Assembly: GCF_900250075.1 (NCBI RefSeq)
Contig: NZ_LT977071.1
Location: 782,038 to 846,037, forward strand
DNA from: Cupriavidus taiwanensis
GTDB lineage: Bacteria; Pseudomonadota; Gammaproteobacteria; Burkholderiales; Burkholderiaceae
Direction of reading: 5' to 3'
DNA length: 64,000 nucleotides
Below are positions 26,289-34,919 of this stretch, piece after piece. Position 1 is the first letter of the stretch. Each line of letters starts with the position of its first letter. The position numbers were made by a program, and so were the translations under genes. Under the pieces are notes generated by a model. It ran no database searches. It had not been told where the DNA came from and saw nothing but the letters and a program-made list of their open reading frames with translations.

Positions 26289-26987
26289 TCAGCGCTCGAT
26301 CACCGGTGCGTGGACCGGGGCGATCGATGCGTGCGGCGTGGCGGTGCGTTGCGCGACCTTGTGCACCATGGTGTAGGCGTAGTCGATGCCCATGCCGTAG
26401 GCGCCCGAGTGTTCCTTGGCGATGCCGGTGACGGCGTCATAGGTGTCGCGGTTCTTCCAGTCGCGCTGCCACTCCAGCAGGACCTGCTGCCACGTCACCG
26501 GCACCACGCCGGCCTGGATCATGCGCTGCATGGCGTAGTCGTGCGCTTCCTTGCTGGTGCCGCCCGAGGCGTCGGCAACCATGTAGATCTCGTAGTCGCC
26601 TTCCAGCATCGCGCTCAGCGCGAAGGTGGTGTTGCAGACTTCGGTCCAGAGTCCGGCCACCACCACCTTCTTGCGCCCGGCGGCCTGCAGTGCGTCGCGC
26701 ACCTTCTGGTCGTCCCACGAATTCATCGAGGTGCGCTCGAGGGTCTGCTTGCCGGGAAACACATCCAGCAACTCGGGGTAGGTGTAGCCCGAGAACGAAT
26801 CGCTCTCGACCGTGGTGATGGTGGTCGGCACGTCGAACACCCGGGCCGCCTTGGCCAGCCCGATCACGTTGTTCTTCATGGCCTGGCGGTCCATCGACTG
26901 AACCCCGAAGGCCATCTGCGGCTGGTGGTCGATGATGATCAGCTGGCTGTTGCGCGGGGTCAGGACTTCGAGCTTGGCGTTCGACAT
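26289..26987 (-). CDS. YcaC-type isochorismatase-family cysteine hydrolase
   Basis: A 232-residue cysteine hydrolase. D20 (IIIDHQPQMAFG) and C118 (GLWTEVCNTTFAL) are two residues of the family catalytic set. The SMNSWDD motif is typical of YcaC. The substrate of YcaC proteins is not established. An AGGAG ribosome binding site precedes the ATG. It is transcribed away from the Fur-box region and followed by a tiny membrane-peptide gene. Confidence 0.87.
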   Translation of the reverse strand: MSNAKLEVLTPRNSQLIIIDHQPQMAFGVQSMDRQAMKNNVIGLAKAARVFDVPTTITTVESDSFSGYTYPELLDVFPGKQTLERTSMNSWDDQKVRDALQAAGRKKVVVAGLWTEVCNTTFALSAMLEGDYEIYMVADASGGTSKEAHDYAMQRMIQAGVVPVTWQQVLLEWQRDWKNRDTYDAVTGIAKEHSGAYGMGIDYAYTMVHKVAQRTATPHASIAPVHAPVIER

Positions 26988-27328
26988 GATGTTCTCCTAA
27001 GACGGATTCAAAATTGTTGATTGTTTGTAGCGGCGCTTGTTTGTGTCGCGCTGCCATGTGCAGAACTATAGCGAACGCCGTGATGCTTTCTGCCGACATT
27101 CATTGTCATTGTTGTTCAAAAAAATTGAAAAAACGAATCGCGGCGCTGTCCAGGCGGCGGGCAGGGATTGCCTTGAGGTTGGAAATGCGAATTGTTATCA
27201 TTTGTGGTCGTTTCCTGCCCGCATCGCTCCATGCCCGCCGCTTCCTTTGCCGCTTGCCATCTTTGTCCTCTCAGCCACGCCGCTGGCGCTGAAAATGCCG
27301 CCGCATATGGGGCGCTGCGGGTGCCGGC
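26988..27328. other. Divergent control region, YcaC gene / PepSY operon
   Basis: A 341-bp gap, more A/T-rich than its surroundings near 27100-27135. It holds the promoter and Fur box of the plus-strand operon (27173-27203) and a 33-codon upstream reading frame. On the minus strand a TATAGT lies near 27061, but no good -35 partner is seen. Confidence 0.5.
27173..27203 (+). promoter_or_regulatory. Fur-box promoter of the DUF3649/PepSY operon
   Basis: TTGAGG (27173-27178) and TATCAT (27196-27201) are 17 bp apart, and the 21-bp Fur-box-like palindrome with arms AAATGCGAA / TTATCATTT (27183-27203) overlaps spacer and -10. It shares 16 of 21 positions with the box at 63377. Iron-dependent repression of the downstream operon is expected. 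Confidence 0.65.
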
Positions 27329-27332
27329 GTGA
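27231..27332 (+). CDS. Possible 33-codon leader frame coupled to DUF3649 gene
   Basis: A short frame (starting MPAASFAACHLC) begins about 23 bp after the predicted transcription start and its TGA overlaps the GTG start of the next gene as GTGA. It has no clear ribosome binding site and no family. Translational coupling is possible but unproven. Confidence 0.25.
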   Translation: MPAASFAACHLCPLSHAAGAENAAAYGALRVPA

Positions 27333-27625
27333 GCAAGGCGCTGCAGGCTAGCGGGTGGCGCTATCGCGCGGGCGTAGGCGTGCGCGCCGTTGCCGCCATT
27401 GCCGGCGGCTATGCGCTGGCCGCGCTGGCCACCGCGGTGCTGGCGCGCTATCTGCCGATGGCGCGGCACGATGCCGTGACCACGGCGACGCTGCTGTCGT
27501 TCGCCATCTATGCCGGCGCGGCGGTCTGGGTGTTTGCGGTGCGTAGCGCCTGGCGTGCATGGGCGGGCCTGGCGCTGCCGGCCGCGCTGCTGTCGGCCAC
27601 GCTGGCGCTCGGACGGGGGGCGTGA
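27329..27625 (+). CDS. DUF3649 membrane protein
   Basis: A 98-residue protein with three predicted helices, starting at GTG. It resembles DUF3649 proteins, which are found with PepSY-TM and DUF3325 proteins in iron-siderophore loci. The stop overlaps the next ATG as TGATG. A Fur box upstream agrees with a role in iron acquisition. Molecular role unknown. Confidence 0.8.
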   Translation: MSKALQASGWRYRAGVGVRAVAAIAGGYALAALATAVLARYLPMARHDAVTTATLLSFAIYAGAAVWVFAVRSAWRAWAGLALPAALLSATLALGRGA

Positions 27626-29265
27626 TGCGCGCGGGATTCAGGCAGTCGATGGCATGGCTCCACACCTGGAGCGGCCTGCTGGTGTGCTGGGTGTTGTTCC
27701 TGATGTTCTGCGGCGGCACCGCCAGTTACTACAAGGAAGAGATTTCGCTGTGGATGCGGCCGGAGCTGCATCGCACCGCACCCGCCGATGCCGCGCAGGT
27801 TCCGGCCGCGCAGATGGCACAAAACGCGTTGCGCTATCTGGAGCATCAGGCGCCCGATGCCGCGCGCTGGATCGTCACGCTGCCCGATGCGCGGCGCGAC
27901 GCGGTCAATGTGCTGTGGACCTACAAGCCGGGGCAGGCGCCGCGCGATGCCGACGGCAAGCCGCGCCGCTTCGACACGCGCCTGCTCGATCCGGCCACCG
28001 GTGCGCCGCTGCAGGCCGCGCGCGAAACCCGCGGCGGCGAGTTCCTCTACCGCTTGCACTTCGACCTGCATTACATGCCGGCCAAGTGGGCGCGCTGGAT
28101 CGCCGGCTTCTGCGCCATGTTCATGCTGGTGGCGATCGTCAGCGGCGTAATCACCCATCGCCGCATCTTTGCCGACTTCTTTACGTTCCGGCGCGGCAAG
28201 GGCCAGCGCTCCTGGCTCGATGCGCACAACGCGCTGGCGGTGCTGCCGCTGCCGTTCCACCTGATGATCACCTACACCGGGCTGGTCACGCTGCTGTTCA
28301 TGTACATGCCGTGGGGCGTCGAGGCGGCATACGGCGGCGACCTGCGCGCGTTCCAGGCGCAGACCAGGCTGCGCCCGCTGCCGCCCAAGGCCGCCGGCAC
28401 GGCCGCGCCGCTGGCGAGCGTGCCGGACATGATGGCGCAGGCCGGGCGCGCGTGGCAGGGCGGGCAGGTGCGCCGCATCGTGGTCAACCTGCCGGGCGAT
28501 GCCAACGCGACCGTGACGCTCTCGCGCGCCGAGCCCGCGACGCTGTCGCACGATCCGCTCGCGCTCGAATTCGCGGGTGCCAGCGGCGCCCTGCTGGGCG
28601 CGTATGCCGAAGACAAGTCCGCCGCCGAAATGACGCGCAGCGTCATGACCGGCCTGCATATCGCCAGCTTTGCACCCCCCGGCCTGCGCGCGCTGTTCTT
28701 CCTGTGCGGGCTGGCGGGCTGCGCCATGGTCGCCACCGGCGCCATTTTGTGGGCGGTGCGCACGCGCCAGCAGCAGGCCAAGGCCATCGCGGCGCGGGGC
28801 CGGCCCGGATTCGGGCTGCGCCTGGTCGAGGCGCTCAATATCGGCGCCATTGCCGGCCTGCCGGTGGCCTTTGCCAGCTATTTCTGGGCCAACCGGCTGT
28901 TGCCGGTGGCAATGGCGCAGCGGCCCGAGGCCGAGATCCGCTGGTTCTTCATGGCCTGGGCCGCGTGCGCGCTGCTGGCGCTGTGCCGGCCCACGCGCGC
29001 CATGTGGCGTGCGCAGCTGTGGGCTGGCGCGGCATTGTTCGGCACCCTCCCGCTGCTCAATGCGCTGACCACCGGCTCGCACCTGGGCGTGACGCTGCTG
29101 CAGGGGCGTGGTCCGGCGGCCGTGGCCGGCTTCGACCTGGTGTCGCTGGCGCTGGGGCTGGCGCTTGGCGCCGCGGCCTGGATCACGGGCCGCCGGCAAG
29201 CCATGGGCGCACGCGTGGCATCGCGGCCGCGCAACGTCGCCGCCACCACGCAGGAGGCCGCATGA
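27625..29265 (+). CDS. PepSY-associated transmembrane protein (iron-reductase-like)
   Basis: A 546-residue inner-membrane protein of the PepSY-TM family. The N-terminal LHTWSGLLVCWVLFLMF helix, large periplasmic PepSY loop, and paired His-bearing helices (for example LHFDLHYM, NALAVLPLPFHLMI and GLHIASF) fit this group, some members of which reduce siderophore iron (FoxB/PiuB-like). Start ATG 27625 overlaps the DUF3649 stop, and its TGA overlaps the DUF3325 ATG, so three genes are coupled. No TonB receptor is adjacent here, which is unusual for this cluster. Confidence 0.88.
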   Translation: MRAGFRQSMAWLHTWSGLLVCWVLFLMFCGGTASYYKEEISLWMRPELHRTAPADAAQVPAAQMAQNALRYLEHQAPDAARWIVTLPDARRDAVNVLWTYKPGQAPRDADGKPRRFDTRLLDPATGAPLQAARETRGGEFLYRLHFDLHYMPAKWARWIAGFCAMFMLVAIVSGVITHRRIFADFFTFRRGKGQRSWLDAHNALAVLPLPFHLMITYTGLVTLLFMYMPWGVEAAYGGDLRAFQAQTRLRPLPPKAAGTAAPLASVPDMMAQAGRAWQGGQVRRIVVNLPGDANATVTLSRAEPATLSHDPLALEFAGASGALLGAYAEDKSAAEMTRSVMTGLHIASFAPPGLRALFFLCGLAGCAMVATGAILWAVRTRQQQAKAIAARGRPGFGLRLVEALNIGAIAGLPVAFASYFWANRLLPVAMAQRPEAEIRWFFMAWAACALLALCRPTRAMWRAQLWAGAALFGTLPLLNALTTGSHLGVTLLQGRGPAAVAGFDLVSLALGLALGAAAWITGRRQAMGARVASRPRNVAATTQEAA

Positions 29266-29606
29266 CCGCGCTGGCTGGGTTCGCGCTGTCGCTGGCCGGG
29301 TTTGCCGCGCTGGCGCTGTCGCTCGAGCGCCATCATGCCGATATCCATGGCCGCGGCAGCATGCCGTCGCGCGGCGCGGTGGCGCGCTTGCGCCTGCAGG
29401 GCGCGGTGGCGCTGGCACTGGCGTGGGGACTGCATATCGCCGCGCAGGGCGGGCCGATGGGCACGGTGTCGTGGGTCGGCACGCTGACGGCCAGTGCCAT
29501 CGCCGTGGCGCTGGGCCTGTCCTACGCGCCGCGCGCGGTGCCGCGCCTGCTGCCCGGCGTGGCGCTCGTCGGGCTGGCCGGCGCCGCCTGGCGGCTTGCC
29601 GGCTGA
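29262..29606 (+). CDS. DUF3325 membrane protein
   Basis: A 114-residue protein with three to four helices, coupled by ATGA overlap to the PepSY gene and preceded by CAGGAGG. It matches the small DUF3325 protein that closes DUF3649/PepSY operons. Molecular role unknown; iron uptake from context. Confidence 0.78.
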   Translation: MTALAGFALSLAGFAALALSLERHHADIHGRGSMPSRGAVARLRLQGAVALALAWGLHIAAQGGPMGTVSWVGTLTASAIAVALGLSYAPRAVPRLLPGVALVGLAGAAWRLAG

Positions 29607-29639
29607 GCCGCGGCGCCTGGCGCTCGCGCCGCGGCGTGC

Positions 29640-32600
29640 TCAGCTTGCCGGTTGTGGCCGGCCGGGCGCTTCGGCCTGCGCGGCATCGCCCCGGATCTCG
29701 GCGGCGACATCGCGCAGGACTTCGAGCAGCGTCTGCGGCGGATAGGGCTTGCGCAGCACCGCCACCGCGCCCAGCGCGGCGCGCTGTGCCGGCGTCAGCT
29801 CCAGCGCATAGCCGGTGGCGAACACCACGCCCAGCCCCGGATGGCGCGAGCGTGCCGCCAGCGCCAGGTCCACGCCGGAATCCCCGGCCAGCGCGACGTC
29901 GGTCAGCAGCACGTCGACCGCGTTGCCGGCCAGCACGGCGAGCGCCGCGCTCTCACTGTCCGCTTCCAGCGCGTGCACGCCATAGGCACGCAGCACTTCC
30001 GCGGTGCCGGCGCGTACCAGCGCGTCGTCGTCGACGCACAGCACGCGCAGCGGCGCGGCGTCCGGCGCGTGGCCGACTGGCGCCAGGTGCTGGCCCGCCG
30101 CGGCCGTCGCCGCGCGCTGGCTGCGATTGGCCAGCACGTGGCGCACCTTGCGCGCCAGCGCCTCATGCGTGTAGGGCTTGCTGAGCAGTTCGATGCCGGC
30201 ATCGAGGCGTCCGTCATGCACGATGACGCTGTCGGCATAGCCCGAGGTGAACAGCACGCCCACGTCCGGCATCCGTTCGCGCAGCTTGCGCGCCAGTTCC
30301 GTGCTGCGCAGCGGGCCGGGCATCACCACGTCGCTGAACAGCAGGTCCACCGGCATGCCGCGCTCGACGATGGCCAGCGCGCTGTGCGCGTCGCGCGCGC
30401 GCAGCACGTGGTAGCCCAGGCTGGCCAGCATCTCGACCACGGTGGCGCGCACGTCCTCGTCGTCTTCCACCACCAGCACGGTCTCGCTGCCGCCGCGCGC
30501 CGGGCCGGCGTCCAGTTCGATATCCGGGTCTTCGTCCCGAAGCACGCGCGGCAGGAACAGCGTGACCGTGGTGCCGCGCCCGGGCTCGCTGGTGATCTTC
30601 ACGTGTCCGTCGGACTGGCGGATAAAGCCATACACCATGCTCAGGCCCAGGCCGGTGCCCTGGCCCTCGGGCTTGGTGGTGAAGAAGGGCTCGAACACGC
30701 GTTCCTGCACCTCGGGCGGCATGCCCACGCCGGTGTCGGTGACCGACAGCAGCACATACTGCATCGGCGCGGCTGGCGCGGCTTCGTTGGCGGTTTCGTT
30801 GGTGGCTTCGCCCGGCCGCGCATTGCGCGCCGCGATGGTCAGGCGCCCGTGCCCTTGCATGGCGTCGCGCGCGTTGATCGCCAGGTTCAGCAGCGCATTC
30901 TCGACCTGGAAGGGGTCGACCAGCGTGTTCCACAGGTCGGGCGCGACCACGGTTTCGACCTCGATGCCGTCGCCCAGCGCCCGGCGCAGCATGTCGTCCA
31001 GCGTGCGCACCAGCCGGCCCAGGTTGACCACCCGCGGCGCCAGCGGCTGGCGCCGCCCGAACGCCAGCAGCTGCGATGCCAGCTTGGCGCCGCGCGCGAC
31101 CCCGGCCAGCGCGTTGCGCAGGCGCGGCCCGGCGCGGTCATCGCCGGCGAGGTCGCGCGTCAGCAACTGCAGGTTGCCGCCGATCACCTGCAGCAGGTTG
31201 TTGAAATCATGCGCGACGCCGCCGGTCAGGTTGCCGATCGCCTCCATCTTCTGCGCCGTGCGCAGGGCCTCGTCGGCGTGGCGCAGCGCGGCCTGCGCTT
31301 CGCGGTCGCCGGTGACATCGCGGCCGACGCCATGGACATGGCCGTTGGCCGGATCGACCGACAGCGTCCAGGCCAGCCAGCGCAGTGCGCCGTCGGCGCG
31401 CTGCTGCCGGCATTCGAAGCGCACCGGCACGCCATCGTGGCGCAGCGCGTCGAGCTGCGCGCTGGCGCCGGCGAGGTCGTCGGGATAGATGAACGATAAG
31501 TAAGCGCGTCCCAGCACCTGCTGCGGCGCGTGGCCGAGCGTGCGCGTCCACGCCGGACTGACCCGCTGCAGGCAGCCATCGAAGCGCGCCACGATCAGCA
31601 GGTCTTCGCTCAGCTCCCACAGCCGGTCATGGTCGGCCACGGCCTGCGCGACGCGGCGTTCCAGCGAGGCGTTGAGGTCCTGCAGGCGGCGCTCGGTGGC
31701 CCGGCGCAGCTCGGAGAGGCGCAGATTGCTGGCCACGCGCGCCAGCAATTCCCGCGCGGAGAAGGGCTTGACCAGGTAGTCGTCGGCGCCGCTGCCCAGG
31801 CCGCTGACGCGCGCCTCCTCGCCGGCGCGGGCGGACAGCAGCAGCACCGGCGTGTCGCTCAGCGCGGCATCGGCGCGCAGCGCGCGCACCAGGCCAAAGC
31901 CGTCCAGGCGCGGCATCATCACGTCCGACACCACCAGTGCCGGCGCGTGCGCGCGCGCCAGCGCCAGCGCCGCCTCGCCGTCGGCGGCCACGGCGACGCG
32001 ATGGCCGGCGGCGCCCAGCAGGCGGCGCATGTAGTCGCGCAGGTCGTCGTTGTCGTCCACCACCAGCACCAGCGCGCTGCCATGCGCCGCCTCGCCGGCC
32101 GCGGCGTCGGCCGCGCCTTGCGGGGCGGACAAGGCAAGCTCATCCGCTGTCACGGTCGTTGCCGGCGGCATCCGTACCTGCGGCCAGCGCAGCGCGGTCT
32201 CGACATAGGCGCGCGCCTGCACGCTGCTGGCCGGCGGCGCGGCGTCGGCCTCCGCAGCCACCTCAGTGGCCGCATCCATGGCTACGTCGGCGCCGGCCGG
32301 CAGGCGCACGGTAAAACAGGTGCCCTCGCCGGGGGTGCTCTGCACGTCGATGGTGCCGCCATGCAGCCGCACCAGTTCCTGCACCAGCGCCAGCCCGATG
32401 CCGCTGCCTTCGATGCTGCGGCCCTGGGCGCCTTCGACGCGATGAAAGCGCTCGAAGATGCGCGGCAGTTCCGCCGCCGGGATGCCGATGCCGGTGTCGC
32501 GCACGGTCAGCGCCACGGCGTCGTCGCCCTGCGGCGCGACCGCCACGGTGATGGTGCCGGCGAAGGTGAACTTGAAGGCGTTGGAGACCAGGTTCAGCAC

Positions 32601-34103
32601 GATGGTCTCCCACATGTCGCGGTCCACCGCCACGGCGTGCGCCAGCGGCGGGCACAGCGGCGGGCAGTCGACCCGCAGCGTGATGCCGGCCGCTTCGACG
32701 CTGGCGCGGAACAGCGAGGCCAGGTCCGCCGTCAGCGCGGCCACGTCGGTGGGCTGGCGCCGCATCGTCACGCGGCCGGACTCGATGCGCGAGAAGTCCA
32801 GCAGCGCATTGACCAGCTTGAGCAGGCGCAGCCCGTTGCGATGCGTCATCTCCAGCATGGCGCGGTCCTCGCCGGAACCGGCGCGGCGCACCAGTTCTTC
32901 CAGCGGGCCCAGCATCAGCGTCAGCGGCGTGCGGAACTCGTGGCTGATATTGGAGAAGAACGCGGTCTTGGCGCGGTCGATTTCGGCCAGCGCCTCGGCG
33001 CGCTTGCGCTCCGCCTCATAGGCCAGAGCCGAATGCATGGCGGCGCCGATCTGCCCCGCCGCCAGCGTCAGGAAGCTGCGGTAGCGCTCGTCGAACAGGC
33101 GGAACGGATTCAGGCCGACCACCAGCACGCCGCGATGCGACGCGCTGCCCGACGGCGCCACCTCGATCACGGCCGCGCGCGACGGCGGCACGCCCCAGGC
33201 ACCGCCCGGCAGCGGTACGGCGAAGCGCTCCGCCAGGCCGTCGAGCAGCACCGGCTGCTGCTGCGCCAGGACTTCGGCCACCGGCCACGGCCAGTGCGCG
33301 TCCAGCGCGATCTGCGCCGGCGCGCCCGGGTGGCCGCTATCGACGCCGATGCCGACGCCGATGCCGACGCCGATGCCGATGGCGCCGGCGCGCTGCAGCT
33401 CGCGCGCGCCGGGCTCGGCAATGTACAGCAGCGCGAACACGATGTCGCGCGGGTCCGACGACAACGCCGCCATGGCGCGCCCGCACGCGTCGCGCCAGGC
33501 GCGCGCCTCGCTGGCCGTTGCCGCCACGTCGCGCAGCACGTTCAGCTGGCGCTCGGCCAGCACGCGCTCGGTGTCGTCGCTGTTGGCGCAGATGATGCCG
33601 CCGGTGCCGCCGTGGTCGTCCGGCACCGGGCTGTAAGAGAAGGTGTAGTAGGTTTCCTCCGGGTAGCCGTTGCGCTCCATGATCAGCAGCTTCTGCTCGA
33701 CGAAGGTGCCTTCGCTGCCGGTCATGGCAGTGGCCAGCAGGGGGCCGATCTCGGGCCAGATCTCGCGCCACACCACGGAGGTGGGCTGGCCGAGCGCGCC
33801 GGGGTGCTTGCCGCCGATGATCGATTTGTAGGCGTCGTTGTAGAAGAAGTGCAGGGCGTCGCCCCAGCCGATCCAGATCGGCTGGCGCGAGGTCAGCATG
33901 ATGCGGATCGCGGTCTTGAGGCTGTTCGGCCAGCCTTGCGGGGGCCCCAGCGGGGTCGAGTCCCAGTCGAAGCCGCGCATCAGCGCGCCCATCTCGCCAC
34001 CGCCGGAGAGAAAGCCGGGCATGTCGCCGGGCGGGACGGGCGCTGCGCTGGCGCCGGCAGTTGCGGTTTCGGCCGGGGTCGGCGGAGATGGCAGGGGCGT
34101 CAT
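29640..34103 (-). CDS. Giant hybrid sensor kinase: two kinase cores, three receiver domains
   Basis: A 1487-residue soluble-looking sensor. Order: PAS-like (about 35-190), GAF (about 190-365), HisKA with phospho-acceptor H388 in SHEFRTPLT, HATPase (DTGIGIP), REC1 (about 675-790, LVVDDNDDLRDY), PAS, second kinase core with H965 in VAHDFNNLLQ and HATPase (DTGVGMP), REC2 (about 1208-1320, LVVEDDEDVR) and REC3 (about 1351-1465, CVDDDALVR). It probably runs an internal phosphorelay and also passes phosphate to separate regulators. No membrane helix is seen. A 12-bp tandem repeat encodes GIGV three times inside GAF. ATG 34103 chosen because the longer frame has no motif. Neighbouring target is not obvious. 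Confidence 0.88.
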   Translation of the reverse strand: MTPLPSPPTPAETATAGASAAPVPPGDMPGFLSGGGEMGALMRGFDWDSTPLGPPQGWPNSLKTAIRIMLTSRQPIWIGWGDALHFFYNDAYKSIIGGKHPGALGQPTSVVWREIWPEIGPLLATAMTGSEGTFVEQKLLIMERNGYPEETYYTFSYSPVPDDHGGTGGIICANSDDTERVLAERQLNVLRDVAATASEARAWRDACGRAMAALSSDPRDIVFALLYIAEPGARELQRAGAIGIGVGIGVGIGVDSGHPGAPAQIALDAHWPWPVAEVLAQQQPVLLDGLAERFAVPLPGGAWGVPPSRAAVIEVAPSGSASHRGVLVVGLNPFRLFDERYRSFLTLAAGQIGAAMHSALAYEAERKRAEALAEIDRAKTAFFSNISHEFRTPLTLMLGPLEELVRRAGSGEDRAMLEMTHRNGLRLLKLVNALLDFSRIESGRVTMRRQPTDVAALTADLASLFRASVEAAGITLRVDCPPLCPPLAHAVAVDRDMWETIVLNLVSNAFKFTFAGTITVAVAPQGDDAVALTVRDTGIGIPAAELPRIFERFHRVEGAQGRSIEGSGIGLALVQELVRLHGGTIDVQSTPGEGTCFTVRLPAGADVAMDAATEVAAEADAAPPASSVQARAYVETALRWPQVRMPPATTVTADELALSAPQGAADAAAGEAAHGSALVLVVDDNDDLRDYMRRLLGAAGHRVAVAADGEAALALARAHAPALVVSDVMMPRLDGFGLVRALRADAALSDTPVLLLSARAGEEARVSGLGSGADDYLVKPFSARELLARVASNLRLSELRRATERRLQDLNASLERRVAQAVADHDRLWELSEDLLIVARFDGCLQRVSPAWTRTLGHAPQQVLGRAYLSFIYPDDLAGASAQLDALRHDGVPVRFECRQQRADGALRWLAWTLSVDPANGHVHGVGRDVTGDREAQAALRHADEALRTAQKMEAIGNLTGGVAHDFNNLLQVIGGNLQLLTRDLAGDDRAGPRLRNALAGVARGAKLASQLLAFGRRQPLAPRVVNLGRLVRTLDDMLRRALGDGIEVETVVAPDLWNTLVDPFQVENALLNLAINARDAMQGHGRLTIAARNARPGEATNETANEAAPAAPMQYVLLSVTDTGVGMPPEVQERVFEPFFTTKPEGQGTGLGLSMVYGFIRQSDGHVKITSEPGRGTTVTLFLPRVLRDEDPDIELDAGPARGGSETVLVVEDDEDVRATVVEMLASLGYHVLRARDAHSALAIVERGMPVDLLFSDVVMPGPLRSTELARKLRERMPDVGVLFTSGYADSVIVHDGRLDAGIELLSKPYTHEALARKVRHVLANRSQRAATAAAGQHLAPVGHAPDAAPLRVLCVDDDALVRAGTAEVLRAYGVHALEADSESAALAVLAGNAVDVLLTDVALAGDSGVDLALAARSRHPGLGVVFATGYALELTPAQRAALGAVAVLRKPYPPQTLLEVLRDVAAEIRGDAAQAEAPGRPQPAS
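33341..33376. repeat. Three perfect 12-bp tandem copies inside the hybrid kinase
   Basis: The unit CGACGCCGATGC occurs three times end to end and encodes GIGV in the GAF domain of the kinase on the minus strand. A change in copy number would keep the reading frame but alter domain length. Confidence 0.85.
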
Positions 34104-34278
34104 GCTGGCGGCGGGTGTCCTAATGGTCGTCTCTCGGGCACGCCGGCCCCGGCGTCCGGCCCGCGCGTCTTGGCAGACTGTGCCTAGCCTTGCCGTGCAA
34201 TGCAAGCGGGCCGCGAGGCGCCTGTCGCGGCGCACTCGCGGCCCTGGTTCGCAGCGTGCTGCGATCAGCTTGCCGCGG

Positions 34279-34305
34279 GCTTAGTGTGGGCTTAGTGTGG
34301 GCTTA
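34279..34305. repeat. Short tandem repeat at the PRC gene stop
   Basis: An 11-bp unit GCTTAGTGTGG occurs twice and partly a third time, reaching into the stop codon of the PRC-barrel gene. Likely neutral. Confidence 0.6.
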
Positions 34306-34728
34306 CAGCGGCGGAGAGACCCAGTACGGGTCGCGCCCGTAGTATTCGTGCAGCGACTTGCCCCACTGCGGGTCGGCCATGCTCGGCCAGCTGTCCTTGT
34401 TGAAGCCCGGCGCGGACTTGATCCGGTCCGCCGTCACGGCGATCCGGAAGCACTTTTCGTCCGTATCCATGACCAGCGCGTTCCACGGAATGGCGTGCAG
34501 CGTGTCACCCATGCCTAGGAAGCCGCCGGTGGTCAGCACCGCATAGGCGATGCGCCCGTGCGGCACGTCCAGCATGATTTCGGAGATCTTGCCGACATGT
34601 TCGCCATCGGATGAATAGGCCTTGGTGCCATCCAGGCTGGAAGCCGCCATCACTTCCGGGCCCGGGCCTTCGCCCACGCCGGAACCGACGATGGCTGCGC
34701 CTTGACTGCTGGGAGGTTGCGTTTGCAT
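34303..34728 (-). CDS. PRC-barrel domain protein
   Basis: A 141-residue protein with a PRC-barrel at about 25-110 (MAASSLDGTKAYSSDGEHVGKISEIMLDVPHGRIAYAVLTTGGFLGMGDTLHAIPWNAL in outline). PRC-barrel proteins in this group are small, often stress-induced and of unknown task. AAGGAGC ribosome binding site before ATG 34728 decides the start. It stands alone between the hybrid kinase and the porin. Confidence 0.85.
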   Translation of the reverse strand: MQTQPPSSQGAAIVGSGVGEGPGPEVMAASSLDGTKAYSSDGEHVGKISEIMLDVPHGRIAYAVLTTGGFLGMGDTLHAIPWNALVMDTDEKCFRIAVTADRIKSAPGFNKDSWPSMADPQWGKSLHEYYGRDPYWVSPPL

Positions 34729-34919
34729 GCTGTGCTCCTTGTCGCGAGACGGTGGAATGCTTGGCGTGCGCAATGACCATGCCTGCGCCGCTTTGCCGTG
34801 GTTTCCACGTGGATCGCCCCGCTGCGCGCCCGTTGGCACCCCCCGCGGAGGTAATTCTTTCGCGTGGCTTGCAAAAACAACGCATCCGCACGGACGCCGC
34901 GCGGCATTCGGCAGCCGCT

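Noticed and set aside
34303..34839. Longer N-terminus of the PRC-barrel protein.
   Set aside because: The extra residues show no motif and the AAGGAGC ribosome binding site sits before 34728.
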